The position numbers were made by a program, and so were the translations under genes. From Isachenkonia alkalipeptolytica (lineage in GTDB: Bacteria > Bacillota > Clostridia > Peptostreptococcales > T1SED10-28): DNA of 64,000 bases. Below the pieces are notes generated by a model. It saw nothing but the letters and a program-made list of their open reading frames with translations, made no database searches and was not told where the DNA came from. The DNA is taken from contig NZ_SUMG01000010.1 in assembly GCF_009910325.1 (NCBI RefSeq), positions 1 to 64,000 of the forward strand, in the 5' to 3' direction. Below, piece after piece: positions 34,555 through 43,017 of the stretch (position 1 is the first letter of the stretch; every line of letters starts with the position of its first letter).

Positions 34555-36099
34555 TCATTGCATTTCCTCCTTTATTACCGTTTTAGGGGGTTTTGTCGAC
34601 TTTCCGGTCTGGTACCACTGCCAGATCTCAAGGGCATCCTCCAGTTCCAGGTCCTTCAGTGTGAACTCCGCCCGCATCATTGCCGATAGAATCGTGGCGT
34701 TTACCGATGTCAGCCGACGAAGCTTTTGTAGAAAATTGGTCTGCATCTTCAACGACTGAATCTGCTTTCGCTTTAACAACACCGTGGTCCGGGCAAACAA
34801 CCTGTACCGTAGGGTCAGCTGTTTGTCATCGATCCGATAGCCTCCGTCTTTATAGCGAAAGTATCCGAACAGGGCGGAGAGGGGAAAGATGATCATCCCG
34901 ATCCAGATGAGATTTCCGGGAATGAAGTAAAAGGCCACCGGGAAAGGAAGTAGCGGTAAAAATGAGCGAATCAGGTAGCGCCGCAGCGCCCGGGGAGGCA
35001 GCGGCTTAACCTGTTGATGATAGACCCTTTCCGGTACAGTCAGCGCTAAAAACGCCGGCAGTTCCCCCCGGTGAATCAGGGGATGAATCATGGTTTTAAA
35101 GCCGTCCTGCTGGGAGGCGCCGCCGGCAACCTCCACCTGGACCGAGGCGTAGCCGAAGGGCTGTCGAAGGAGACCTTCGGTGATCCGAATCCCCTGAATC
35201 CGGTGGGTTTTAATCGATAGCTCCTTTTGTTCCAGCAGTCCCCGGCGAATCAGAATCTCCCCTTGGCCTTTTTCAATCCGAAACTCGCCGTAGGCGATGA
35301 TAAACCGAAGCAGGGAGATCAGCCAGGCCAGGAGAAATGCGAAAAAGACCAGGGATAAAATCACGGTGACCCCGGTCCGTTGGAAAACGGCAAAAAAGCG
35401 GTTGATCCAATCCTCCGGCACAAAGGCCATTGTCTGTCCGAAGATCACGGCGATAAAGGATAGGATCACCCCCACGCCGCCGGAGGTTATCCCCGCCAGG
35501 GCCAGCCGGCGGTAACCCACGGTATAGGCCTGCGTCTTTTCCGGGTTTCGGGTTTCCGTCGTCTTTTCCGGGTTTTGGGTTTCCGGCGCTTCGGGAGCAG
35601 TTTCGGGCCGTTGGAAAGTACCTTCGCCCCCCTCAGCGGTGTTATTTTGTTGTTTTAACCCATCCCGCAGCCGGCCCGCTTTGCTTCGGTGGATCGCTTC
35701 AATGTCGATTTCCGGCTCTTTAAATCCCCCGGCGGTTTCGATCTGCAAAGTCACAAGATCCAGCAGCCGATAAAAGACATTGGCTTTATAGTTCACCGTC
35801 TGTACCCGTTCTTTTTGAATATAACGCTCCTTTTTAACAAAAATACCGGAGCGGATATGAAGCACGCCCTCTTGATAATCATAGGTAAAGAAAAACCATC
35901 GTAAAAATCCGCCAATCAGGCTGAGGGCGAGAAAACCCAGGACAAAATAGAGACTGTAGCGGTTTTCAAACAAACCGTCCCCCCGGCGAAACTGAAAGCT
36001 CACGGCGAAAATCATCGGCAGCAGAAATCCTCTCAGTTGTTTGAAAAAGGCGGTGAAGATCATAATGGGGTGGGCCCGTTCTGCCTTAAACATCCTCAT
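34555..36099 (-). CDS. ydbT: YdbT-type PH-domain membrane protein
   Basis: About 514 residues with several paired membrane helices and three bacterial PH (bPH2) modules, seen as repeated GxFxxKERYIQKERVQTV, KELSIKTHRIQGIRI and TTVLLKRKQIQSLKMQ strands. A Pro/Thr-rich linker lies near residue 170-200 (repeat of E-TQNPEKTTETRNPEKT). B. subtilis YdbS-YdbT is linked to resistance to the cyclic bacteriocin amylocyclicin. The start region GTG-ATG-AGG-ATG overlaps the end of the ydbS-like gene, so the exact start is uncertain by up to three codons. Confidence 0.85.
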   Translation of the reverse strand: MRMFKAERAHPIMIFTAFFKQLRGFLLPMIFAVSFQFRRGDGLFENRYSLYFVLGFLALSLIGGFLRWFFFTYDYQEGVLHIRSGIFVKKERYIQKERVQTVNYKANVFYRLLDLVTLQIETAGGFKEPEIDIEAIHRSKAGRLRDGLKQQNNTAEGGEGTFQRPETAPEAPETQNPEKTTETRNPEKTQAYTVGYRRLALAGITSGGVGVILSFIAVIFGQTMAFVPEDWINRFFAVFQRTGVTVILSLVFFAFLLAWLISLLRFIIAYGEFRIEKGQGEILIRRGLLEQKELSIKTHRIQGIRITEGLLRQPFGYASVQVEVAGGASQQDGFKTMIHPLIHRGELPAFLALTVPERVYHQQVKPLPPRALRRYLIRSFLPLLPFPVAFYFIPGNLIWIGMIIFPLSALFGYFRYKDGGYRIDDKQLTLRYRLFARTTVLLKRKQIQSLKMQTNFLQKLRRLTSVNATILSAMMRAEFTLKDLELEDALEIWQWYQTGKSTKPPKTVIKEEMQ

Positions 36100-36571
36100 C
36101 ACTCACCCTTGCCAAAGAGGAGATCAGGTCCCGAAGTTCCAAGGCCCGGGTCATTTTCAGAGCCGGGATCTTGTGGGTGGTCCCCGCCGTGGATATGGAC
36201 AGGGTAGCCAGTTTAAAATGCCGGAGAATCGGTCCCTGCTCCGTATCCACGTGCTGGATTCTTGCCATAGGGACCAGGCTTCTTCTTATGACAATAATGC
36301 CGTACTGAATATCCACTTCATGCTCCCGGATCTCATAGCACCAGTAGCGCATCCGTATCGCCGGGATGATGCCGACGGCGAAAACACCGACCACCACCGT
36401 CAGCCCTCCGAGGCTATAGCCGATCCACCGGGGAAAGGGGCCGAAAAAGTTGGACAATATATAAAAAGCCAGGGTTAACAACAGGAAGAAAACAAGGTAT
36501 ACCACACCGGTTACCCGCCAAGCCCTGGCCGCCCGTTGATCAATTTTTTCCTTGGGTTTTTGATAATCCAT
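36086..36571 (-). CDS. ydbS: YdbS-type PH-domain membrane protein
   Basis: 161 residues. Two membrane helices (WRVTGVVYLVFFLLLTLAFY and WIGYSLGGLTVVVGVFAVG) are followed by one bPH2 domain (YEIREHEVDIQYGIIVIRRS, VPMARIQHVDTEQGPILRHF). It is the usual partner of YdbT and is encoded just upstream with overlapping ends. Confidence 0.88.
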   Translation of the reverse strand: MDYQKPKEKIDQRAARAWRVTGVVYLVFFLLLTLAFYILSNFFGPFPRWIGYSLGGLTVVVGVFAVGIIPAIRMRYWCYEIREHEVDIQYGIIVIRRSLVPMARIQHVDTEQGPILRHFKLATLSISTAGTTHKIPALKMTRALELRDLISSLARVSDEDV

Positions 36572-36793
36572 CCTATCACATCCTTATTATGTATTGTTAT
36601 AGTTTCTTTGTGCTATCTCTCCTGCTGACAGAGTTTTTTGCAGTTGAAAACAGCGATTCTCCGTGCTAATATTTATAAATACCATGGAAACCAACCTTTA
36701 TTCCATGCCCAGTCCCCGGCACATTATCATTATACAACGGAGGCGATCTTTAGAACACCTTATTTTTATATTTATCCATTAGGAGGCGACACA

Positions 36794-37210
36794 ATGATTA
36801 CATGGGACGAACATTATGAACTGGGTATTCAAAGCATTGATAATCAACACAAGGAGCTGGTCCGCATCGCCGGAGAACTCTCCACCCTGCTTACAGAAGC
36901 CGCTGAAGGGGATGACATCTACGATGAGATGGTCCGTCTGATTGAAGAGCTTCAAGACTATACGGCGGTGCATTTTGAGTTTGAGGAAACCCTGTTTGAA
37001 AAGCACGGCTACCCCCATGCCGCAGAGCATGCTTTAGAGCACAGCCGTCTGATTGAAGAGATCAACGAATTGGATCTACTGGCGGCGGATGAAGATCAGG
37101 TGGCCTACGGCAAGAAAATCCTCAATATGCTGATCACCTGGGTATTCAAGCACATTTCCGGATCGGATTTTAAGTACCGGGACTACCTGATAGAAAAGGG
37201 AGTCAAATAA
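36794..37210 (+). CDS. bacteriohemerythrin
   Basis: 138 residues. The diiron ligands of hemerythrin are visible: His19 (IDNQHKEL), His60 and Glu64 (AVHFEFEETLF), His75 and His79 (YPHAAEH), and the late HISGSDFKYRDYL with His and Asp. It binds O2 and in anaerobes probably serves O2 or NO sensing or scavenging. AGGAGG lies seven bases before the ATG; an earlier in-frame start at 36638 has no site. It is single-gene, divergent from ydbS. Confidence 0.93.
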   Translation: MITWDEHYELGIQSIDNQHKELVRIAGELSTLLTEAAEGDDIYDEMVRLIEELQDYTAVHFEFEETLFEKHGYPHAAEHALEHSRLIEEINELDLLAADEDQVAYGKKILNMLITWVFKHISGSDFKYRDYLIEKGVK

Positions 37211-37237
37211 AGGCTGTCAACGAACCTAAATGAACCA

Positions 37238-37295
37238 AAGGGTGAACCAAAGGGGACGGAGGTATTTGGTACAAAATATAGCCCAAATACCTCCC
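37238..37295. repeat. GGGGACGGAGGTATT palindrome, copy left of IS110
   Basis: CCAAAGGGGACGGAGGTATT is followed by TGGTACAAAATATAGCCCAA and ATACCTCCC. The second arm breaks off at CTCC, where the copies at 30601 and 39240 continue GTCCCCTTTGG. Confidence 0.65.
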
Positions 37296-37834
37296 TATAT
37301 AATCTTAAATATGCTTCGATTTCCTCACGATATCTTAGATTTTCATATATATCAAACAGGCAACTTTATGGAAAACAAGAACAGTTGGAATACCAGGGAT
37401 CAAATATGGGTTTTTTTGCACCGCAAACAAGCGTCCTTACCTACTTATTTGGCGGTATTAACCCACGTTCACTTATGGAAGCAAACCTCCCATGTCTAAC
37501 CGGATCGTTTTCTTCTTTTGAAACGTCCTAAATTCCCTCGTTCTGCCTCTCCATAAAGTGGGTGTCTTTCTGCTCCGTTACCGAGTCATTGCTCTTATGG
37601 TATTTGATTCGACTACCTGCCTGTTTTGATCACTCTTTGGATACTTTCCATTGCTAGGTTCTCTAAGACGCAGCCTAGCAATATACATATGGATTTCAAT
37701 CGCTATTTCTTGTTCATTATATTATTTGATCATTGTTGATGCTATTCGTCTTACAGGTACCCTAGGTACCTGTTTTTTTATCTATTTATGGTATTATTTA
37801 TTTCATACTACTGTTTTATACTAAAACCCTTCCT
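37292..37834 (-). other. non-coding region downstream of the IS110 transposase
   Basis: No gene is supported here. TTGCTAGG ... CCTAGCAA (37651-37681) forms a hairpin. The hairpin ACAGGTACC-CTA-GGTACCTGT plus seven T residues at 37753-37780 is a terminator for the plus strand. The long structured stretch may hold the element's bridge RNA, as IS1111-type IS110 relatives carry it on the 3' side of the transposase. Confidence 0.4.
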
Positions 37835-39118
37835 TCATGCAGCCGCTAAGAATGTTGGCCTTTGAATGTCTTTAAGCATTTTCTCTGGGTCAAAAGAGAC
37901 CCCTTTAGTCAGCATCGCATAAAATATTCGAATGAGTTTACAACTAAGAGCCACTATGGATTGTTTTTTCTTCATCGGGTTCGGTTTTTCATTGATATTA
38001 TAATGATGCAGCGCTTTGAAAGCGTCATTGTTGGATACCAGGGAAAGTACTGCCTGAAACAGGGTTGTTCGAAGGCGTTTCCTTCCGCGACGATTAATTT
38101 CAGTCTTCCCTTTATGAGCTCCGGAACTGGTCTCTTTGAGATTTAGGCCTGAGTACGCTTGAATTTGCTTAGGGGATTGAAAGCGCGAAATATCTCCTAC
38201 TTCCGCAAGAAATCCAGCGGAACTAATCGGTCCGATCCCTTTAATCTCCTCAAGTTTCTCTGCAGAGGGGATGCGTGCGCAGATGCTTTCCAGGAATTGC
38301 TCCGCCTTATCAATTTGCTTTGTTTTCAGCCGGTACTCTTCGATTAGCATCTCTATTTCCATGGCCGCTGCAACCGGTTCTGTTTTACGGCCAATACTCC
38401 CTTTCGCTGCTTCGATCAGACGTTGTGATCGTTTAATACCAACCGCTCGAATGTTCACGCTTCGGAAAATTTCATTAATGGATTCCGCGTCCATTTTCAT
38501 GATGTGAGAAGGCAAGGCCAGCCGGCTTAATACTTCAACACTGGCCTCCCCAAAGGGGTCTTTAAACACCTCTTTGTACTCAGGGAAATAGATCTTCAGC
38601 CATCGCTGAACTTTATTCTTTAACCGAGAAATATCACCTTTTACACGCAGATAATTATTGTGGGCGACCCGTAGCTCTGCATGTTCTTTTTCAGGAAGAT
38701 AGGGGTTGTTGTATCGTCCGTCAATCACTAATTTCGCGATAACTTTGGGGTCTTTTTGGTCGCTTTTCGACGGATTATTATCATCTAACGCTTTACTTTG
38801 CTTTACATGGGTAGAATTCACTAATACCAAGGAGCTTTGATTCGCTTTTAAATGATCTGCCAGGGCATACCAGTAGTGGCCCGTAGGTTCAGCACCAATC
38901 AAGAATTCAGATAAGTGATGTTTTTTCTGTAAGTTTAAAATCCATTGATCCAATACTTTGAAGCCGGCTGCAGTATTATCAAAACGTAGATATTTGGTGA
39001 ATTCAATCCCTCGCCAGTTGAATGCTCGGGCATAATGCGTCTTACTTCCAATATCAATTCCTACAACCAAAGTGCTTTCCGTAACTTGATTAATTTTTTC
39101 ATTTTGTGTACAATACAT
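37835..39118 (-). CDS. IS110-family DEDD transposase
   Basis: 427 residues. The N-terminal RuvC-like domain has VVGIDIGSKTHYA (first Asp), IGAEPTGHYWYAL (Glu) and NPSKSDQKDPKVIA (Asp-x2-Asp). The C-terminal Tnp domain (transposase_20) has LEEIKGIGPISSAGFLAEV and AYSGLNLKETSSGAHKGKTE with the catalytic Ser. IS110 recombinases act with a bridge RNA. The gene seems intact. Its ribosome site GGAGG lies in one arm of an inverted repeat at 39122-39191. Confidence 0.95.
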   Translation of the reverse strand: MYCTQNEKINQVTESTLVVGIDIGSKTHYARAFNWRGIEFTKYLRFDNTAAGFKVLDQWILNLQKKHHLSEFLIGAEPTGHYWYALADHLKANQSSLVLVNSTHVKQSKALDDNNPSKSDQKDPKVIAKLVIDGRYNNPYLPEKEHAELRVAHNNYLRVKGDISRLKNKVQRWLKIYFPEYKEVFKDPFGEASVEVLSRLALPSHIMKMDAESINEIFRSVNIRAVGIKRSQRLIEAAKGSIGRKTEPVAAAMEIEMLIEEYRLKTKQIDKAEQFLESICARIPSAEKLEEIKGIGPISSAGFLAEVGDISRFQSPKQIQAYSGLNLKETSSGAHKGKTEINRRGRKRLRTTLFQAVLSLVSNNDAFKALHHYNINEKPNPMKKKQSIVALSCKLIRIFYAMLTKGVSFDPEKMLKDIQRPTFLAAA

Positions 39119-39121
39119 AAT

Positions 39122-39191
39122 GAATGACCTCCAATAGTTTTAGATTTGTCCTTCTCGGGAACACTTATCTAATTCTATCGCGAGGTCATTC
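39122..39191 (-). promoter_or_regulatory. hairpin masking the IS110 ribosome site
   Basis: GAATGACCTC and GAGGTCATTC are perfect 10-bp arms separated by 50 bases. On the mRNA the 3' arm contains the GGAGG of the transposase. Transcripts that read in from outside would fold and block translation, a known trick of insertion sequences. Confidence 0.6.
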
Positions 39192-39239
39192 TTTTTTCAA
39201 ATCCTATTTAAGACGATTACGGGAATGCTCCGTCCTCTT

Positions 39240-39290
39240 TTGTCTATAGCCCGAATACCTCCGTCCCCTTTGGGCTGTTTGAGCTCTTTG
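39240..39290. repeat. GGGGACGGAGGTATT palindrome, copy right of IS110
   Basis: TCTATAGCCCGAATACCTCC is followed by GTCCCCTTTGGGCTG. It shares TATAGCCC-AATACCTCC with the left copy, so the two flank the element. Confidence 0.65.
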
Positions 39291-39307
39291 GGCTGCTTTG
39301 GGCTACG

Positions 39308-40684
39308 CTATGGCTCCAGCCACCGGATCAGGTCCGAGATCACCGCCTGGTCCACATGGTCCGGTTCCATATATTCCTCGGGAATACTGGGTCCTTCTCC
39401 GAAGAGGAAAAGATGGTTCAGTTCCGGGTAACTGATAAACTCGGTGTCATCCCGATCCCCCAGGGCCTCCCGCCAGATCTCAACGTCTTCCATGGTCACC
39501 TGATAGTCCCGTTCCCCCTGAAGAAAAATCATGGGGATGTCCAGGGTTTTGGCGGTCTCCACCGGGGAGTACTGCTGAAGGTCCAGCCAGTAGCCCGGAG
39601 AAACCCCCATGATTTCATCGGGATCCGTGTCCGGGGAAAGGTCCGGATCCATTATCCGCCGAACCTGCTCCCGGGCCTCTTCCAGCTGGGCTTCCACCAC
39701 GGCGGAGTGCCCCTCCTGTTCCGCAAGATATTCCATCTGCATTAGGATCAACTCTCCCAGAGGACGGGCCGGGGCCGCAAGGTAAATCAGTCCCTCCAGG
39801 TCCCGGGTTTCCGAGGCGATTCGGGGAAGCAGCATGCCCCCCAGGCTGTGCCCCGCCAAATACAGCCGCTGGTTGCTGATTTCCCCGCGGGTTTTCAAAT
39901 ATTCTAGGGCCTGCAGAGCATCCTCCATGGTTTCCTCCCGTACGGTCACCGCTTCCTCGGCGTCTTGCAGTTCCTCCCCATAGGTATAGGTCCTTTTATC
40001 ATAGCGAAGCACCGCGATCCCCGAGGAAGCCAGCCCTTGGGCGATGTCCTTGAAAGGCTTGTTGGGTCCCACGGTCTCGTCCCGGTCGTTAGGGCCGGAA
40101 CCGTGGATCAGGACAACGCCGGGAAAAGGCCCTTCCCCTTGGGGAATTGCCAGGGTTCCGTCCAGGATCCAGGGCGCTTCGCCGAAGCTTACCGTCTCCT
40201 CCCGAAAGGCTTCTTGGTCAATATAGTCCGGTTCTTCCCGGACTTCTTCCCCGTCGTCGAAAGCATCCTCCGCCGGCAGGAAAAACAACCCTTCAATCCA
40301 GCCCTCCTCACCAAAAACCACCCGAATATCGATCAGGGCCTGTTGAAACTCCGTGGTGACATAGACCACATCGTATCCCTGCAGGATCTCTTCCCGTTGG
40401 GATTGAATCTCCACAAAACCGCCCACCTGGCCTTCCAGCTGACTCCAGGTTTGCTCCAACCGTTCCTTGGGCATCTCCCGGGCCATGGCCTCTCCAAACT
40501 TCTCCGTGGCCCCTTCAAACTTCCCGTCCTTCAGTTCCTCCACAAACCTTAAGGCGGTCACCAAGGGCTCTCCTTCCGGAGCCTTCTTCTCCTCCTTTTC
40601 GCCGCAGCCTCCCAGGCTTAGGAGCACCAATGCCGCCCCCAGCAGGAATAAGGGACTCTTTATTTTTCCTATTGTTATTTTCAA
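39308..40684 (-). CDS. lipoprotein with DUF3887 and alpha/beta hydrolase domains
   Basis: 458 residues. A lipoprotein signal peptide (LLGAALVLLSLGGCGEKEE) has the lipobox LGGC. Residues ~40-130 fit a DUF3887 domain (TALRFVEELKDGKFEGATEK). An alpha/beta hydrolase follows with nucleophile elbow LAGHSLGGML, acid GERDYQVT and LNHLFLFGE with the catalytic His. It probably sits on the outer face of the membrane and hydrolyses an ester or peptide; the substrate is unknown. The gene is GC-rich like core genes. No operon partner is obvious. Confidence 0.88.
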   Translation of the reverse strand: MKITIGKIKSPLFLLGAALVLLSLGGCGEKEEKKAPEGEPLVTALRFVEELKDGKFEGATEKFGEAMAREMPKERLEQTWSQLEGQVGGFVEIQSQREEILQGYDVVYVTTEFQQALIDIRVVFGEEGWIEGLFFLPAEDAFDDGEEVREEPDYIDQEAFREETVSFGEAPWILDGTLAIPQGEGPFPGVVLIHGSGPNDRDETVGPNKPFKDIAQGLASSGIAVLRYDKRTYTYGEELQDAEEAVTVREETMEDALQALEYLKTRGEISNQRLYLAGHSLGGMLLPRIASETRDLEGLIYLAAPARPLGELILMQMEYLAEQEGHSAVVEAQLEEAREQVRRIMDPDLSPDTDPDEIMGVSPGYWLDLQQYSPVETAKTLDIPMIFLQGERDYQVTMEDVEIWREALGDRDDTEFISYPELNHLFLFGEGPSIPEEYMEPDHVDQAVISDLIRWLEP

Positions 40685-40747
40685 AGCCCTCGCCTCCTTT
40701 TGTTCACTTATTACCCCTTATCCTCCCCGTTCTAACCAAAGAAAAAA

Positions 40748-40778
40748 CTGACAGCGGGACGGAGTTTCTGTCATCCGT
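40748..40778. repeat. GACAGCGGGACGGAG palindrome family, copy 3
   Basis: ACTGACAGCGGGACGGAG then TTTCTGTCATCCG. The inverted TGACAG/CTGTCA arms surround CGGGACGGAGTTT. Confidence 0.6.
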
Positions 40779-40930
40779 TGTCTAGGGTTCATTATAAAAC
40801 CCGGGTTCGCAACCCTCTGTCCAATCCTCGCTGACGGGGTCTTCTTCGAAAGCAACGGCCTCACTGTTATCAGAGACCTAAGCCGGTTGCTCCCGTGAGA
40901 TGAGCCGACGGTATAAAAGCCGGAGGTATA
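40779..40930 (-). other. structured intergenic sequence of unknown role
   Basis: Read on the minus strand it can fold. GCAACCGGC (40898-40890) pairs with GCCGTTGC (40852-40845) over a 37-base loop, with one bulge. GGGTTGCGAACCC is a tight hairpin and AACCCGGGTT is a palindrome. It lies behind the terminator of the histidine kinase gene and before the hydrolase gene, so it could be a leader RNA of the hydrolase gene. It fits no riboswitch that I know. Confidence 0.35.
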
Positions 40931-40931
40931 A

Positions 40932-40968
40932 AAAAACACTTCGAAAAGAAATCTTCGAAGTGCTCTTA
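40932..40968 (-). terminator. rho-independent terminator of the histidine kinase gene
   Basis: On the minus strand GCACTTCGAA, an 8-base loop, TTCGAAGTG and TTTTTTT. Confidence 0.85.
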
Positions 40969-40985
40969 TCCCTATGCTATCCCCT

Positions 40986-41054
40986 GCATCCCCTGACCTT
41001 CTGGGAGCATCCCCTAACCTTCTAGGAGCATCCCCTGACCTTCTGGGAGCATCC
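40986..41054. repeat. 21-bp tandem repeat at the kinase 3' end
   Basis: The unit GCATCCCCTGACCTTCTGGGA occurs three times with period 21 (starts 40986, 41007, 41028) and begins a fourth time at 41049. The middle copy has TAACCTTCTAG; on the minus strand its TAG ends the kinase frame. Confidence 0.85.
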
Positions 41055-42692
41055 TTTTAAAGGAATGGTCACGGCGACGGTGGTACCCAGGTGCAGCTGA
41101 CTGCTCACTTTGATCTCTCCTCCCATCAGGTCCACCAAATCCTTGACGATGGGCATTCCCAGCCCGGTACCCCGCTCATTATGGATTTGCTGATTATCCC
41201 CTTGGTAAAAGGGGGTGAACAGTTGTGTTAAACCCTCGGGAGCAATGCCGATGCCCGTATCCCGCACCTGAAATCTCAGCCGTTCCTTTCCGTCCTCATC
41301 CTGATCGCTCCCTGCCCATAATTCCACCCGGCCTTTCTCTGTAAATTTAATGCCGTTACTGACCAGGTTCTCCAACACCTGATGAATCCGGGTACTGTCC
41401 AGGCACACCTCCTCCGGTAGCCCCTCCTGCAGGATCACTTCAAGCTCAATCCCCTTGACTTCGGCCTTTCTTTTTTTCGTATTTTCCAAACGCCGGAGTA
41501 AATCCGAAAGCACGAAGGATTCCTCTTCCAAGTGCATTTGTCCCATGGTAATCTTTTCGTAGTCGAATAAGTCGTTGATGATGTTTTGCAGGTTTTTTGA
41601 AGAATAGAGGATCGTATCCAAATACTCCTGCTGTTCCCCGGAGATTTCCGTATCCTTTAACAGCTCCAAAAATCCGATGATACCGTTCAGGGGGTTTTTC
41701 ATCTCATGGGAGATTTTCGCCATAAACCGGCTCTTATCCCGGTTGGCCTCCTCGGCTATTTTTTTTGCCTTAATCAGTTCCTTCCGTTCCCGTTTCTGCT
41801 TTGTAATATCCCGGATAACCCCGATGGAATACCAACCCTTTTCCATTTTGATCGCCGATAGGGACAGCTCCATAGGAAAGACTTCCCCGTTTTTTCGCTT
41901 CGCCTCAAACTCCGCCGTACGTCCGATTACCTTTCCTGTTCCGTCTTTTACAAAGGTTTCATGGTGTTTGCTAAACTGGGCATGATAGTTTTTCGGAGCC
42001 AGCAGTTGGTGAAGGTCCCTGCCCAGAGCTTCCTCCTTAGAGTAGCCGAACTCTTTTTCCGCCGCCTTGTTCCACTGGTAGATCTTTCCCTGGGGATCCA
42101 TAATCACCAGGGGTTCCAACATGGAGGCTAAAATCCCCTGGAGCTGACGATTGGTTTCTTCAATCTCCCGGCGGGCCACCACCCGTTTGGTGATGTCCTC
42201 CATCAGTAAAGCAACATACCCGGTATCGGGAAAATAACTTTTCAGCTGTAAGTGGCGATCCAGGCTCTCGGAGTAGTACCGCTGATTCACGGTTTTTTCC
42301 TCCAGCACAATGTCCCGGAAAAAAGCCATCCAATCCTGATGGTTTTTGCCGATGGCCTCGGAAGCTTTTTTCCCCACAAAATTCTCTTCCTGTATCCCGG
42401 TAATCTTTTCGAAATAAGGATTGACGCTTATAATCTCAAAATCCACCGCCGCCCCCTCTTCATTATAAATCAAGCGCTGCAGCGACAGGCCCGCGTTCAT
42501 CTCCTTGACCAGCAACCGATAATTCCGCTCCCTTTCCACGAACCGACGAAGGGTTCGGTCCTTTAACAGGGCCAGGGCCTGTTCTTCCGTCAGGGAGGTG
42601 AAGGGATCCTTATTCACTTCCGACTCCGCCGCCTGTTTTTCCTGGTCCATGTATTTTTCCAGAATGCCTATGATTTTTTCCAACTCCGCCAT
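41022..42692 (-). CDS. PAS-domain sensor histidine kinase, soluble
   Basis: 556 residues without a membrane segment. It has two PAS domains (about 70-170 and 190-300; YSKEEALGRDLHQLL and IGVIRDITKQK PAC motif), a HisKA domain with phospho-acceptor SHEMKNPLNGIIGFLE, and an HATPase domain (ENLVSNGIKFTEKGRVEL, DTGIGI, GTGLGMPIV). It autophosphorylates on signal and passes the phosphate to a response regulator not present in this window. ATG at 42692 lies behind AAGGGG, and a TATAAT at 42729-42724 rules out the longer frame from 42836. Its last residues (GCSQKVRGCS) are made by a tandem repeat. Confidence 0.9.
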   Translation of the reverse strand: MAELEKIIGILEKYMDQEKQAAESEVNKDPFTSLTEEQALALLKDRTLRRFVERERNYRLLVKEMNAGLSLQRLIYNEEGAAVDFEIISVNPYFEKITGIQEENFVGKKASEAIGKNHQDWMAFFRDIVLEEKTVNQRYYSESLDRHLQLKSYFPDTGYVALLMEDITKRVVARREIEETNRQLQGILASMLEPLVIMDPQGKIYQWNKAAEKEFGYSKEEALGRDLHQLLAPKNYHAQFSKHHETFVKDGTGKVIGRTAEFEAKRKNGEVFPMELSLSAIKMEKGWYSIGVIRDITKQKRERKELIKAKKIAEEANRDKSRFMAKISHEMKNPLNGIIGFLELLKDTEISGEQQEYLDTILYSSKNLQNIINDLFDYEKITMGQMHLEEESFVLSDLLRRLENTKKRKAEVKGIELEVILQEGLPEEVCLDSTRIHQVLENLVSNGIKFTEKGRVELWAGSDQDEDGKERLRFQVRDTGIGIAPEGLTQLFTPFYQGDNQQIHNERGTGLGMPIVKDLVDLMGGEIKVSSQLHLGTTVAVTIPLKGCSQKVRGCS

Positions 42693-42923
42693 GGTACCCC
42701 TTCCTTCTCTTATGATAGTTAAGATTATACCACAAATAACAAATATTGAGAGGAAAGTTTTCCAATAAATCCCCTTGTATACGGCCAAAGAAACAGAAAA
42801 ATGCCCTAAAAGATAGGGAACTTCGAATTTCTCCACAGGACTTAGAAGAATCTATAAAAGATACTATCACATCACCGGTTAGGAAAAACAGCAGTCAACA
42901 GGCTTAAGGCCTTCCATTTCATA

Positions 42924-43017
42924 TTATCCACATTGTACACAAAAAACTTTCAGTTATCCCCAGGACGTCCACAAATTATCCCCAGGTTATACACATTTTA
43001 TCCACAAATTGTGCACA
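42924..43017 (+). promoter_or_regulatory. array of DnaA-box-like 9-mers in 11-bp phase
   Basis: Six 9-mers start exactly 11 bases apart: TTATCCCCA 42954, ACGTCCACA 42965, TTATCCCCA 42976, TTATACACA 42987, TTATCCACA 42998 and TTGTGCACA 43009. Two more, TTATCCACA 42924 and TTGTACACA 42933, abut each other. All have one orientation. A weaker TTATCCCAG lies at 43036. Confidence 0.75.

Larger units (their letters stand above)
37650..39205 (-). mobile_element. IS110-family insertion sequence (ends provisional)
   Basis: Contains one intact DEDD transposase. IS110 elements have no terminal inverted repeats and no target duplication, so the ends cannot be fixed from one copy. It lies between two pieces of the same GGGGACGGAGGTATT palindrome (37238-37295 and 39240-39290), which limits it to about 37292-39239 at most. 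Confidence 0.6.

Noticed and set aside
40718-40939. Open frame of 73 codons on the minus strand
   Set aside because: It runs through a repeat palindrome, a hairpin region and a terminator and has no ribosome site; codon pattern is not gene-like.
42924-43017. Chromosomal oriC
   Set aside because: No dnaA, dnaN, rpmH or parAB gene is nearby; reported instead as a DnaA-box array of unknown role.
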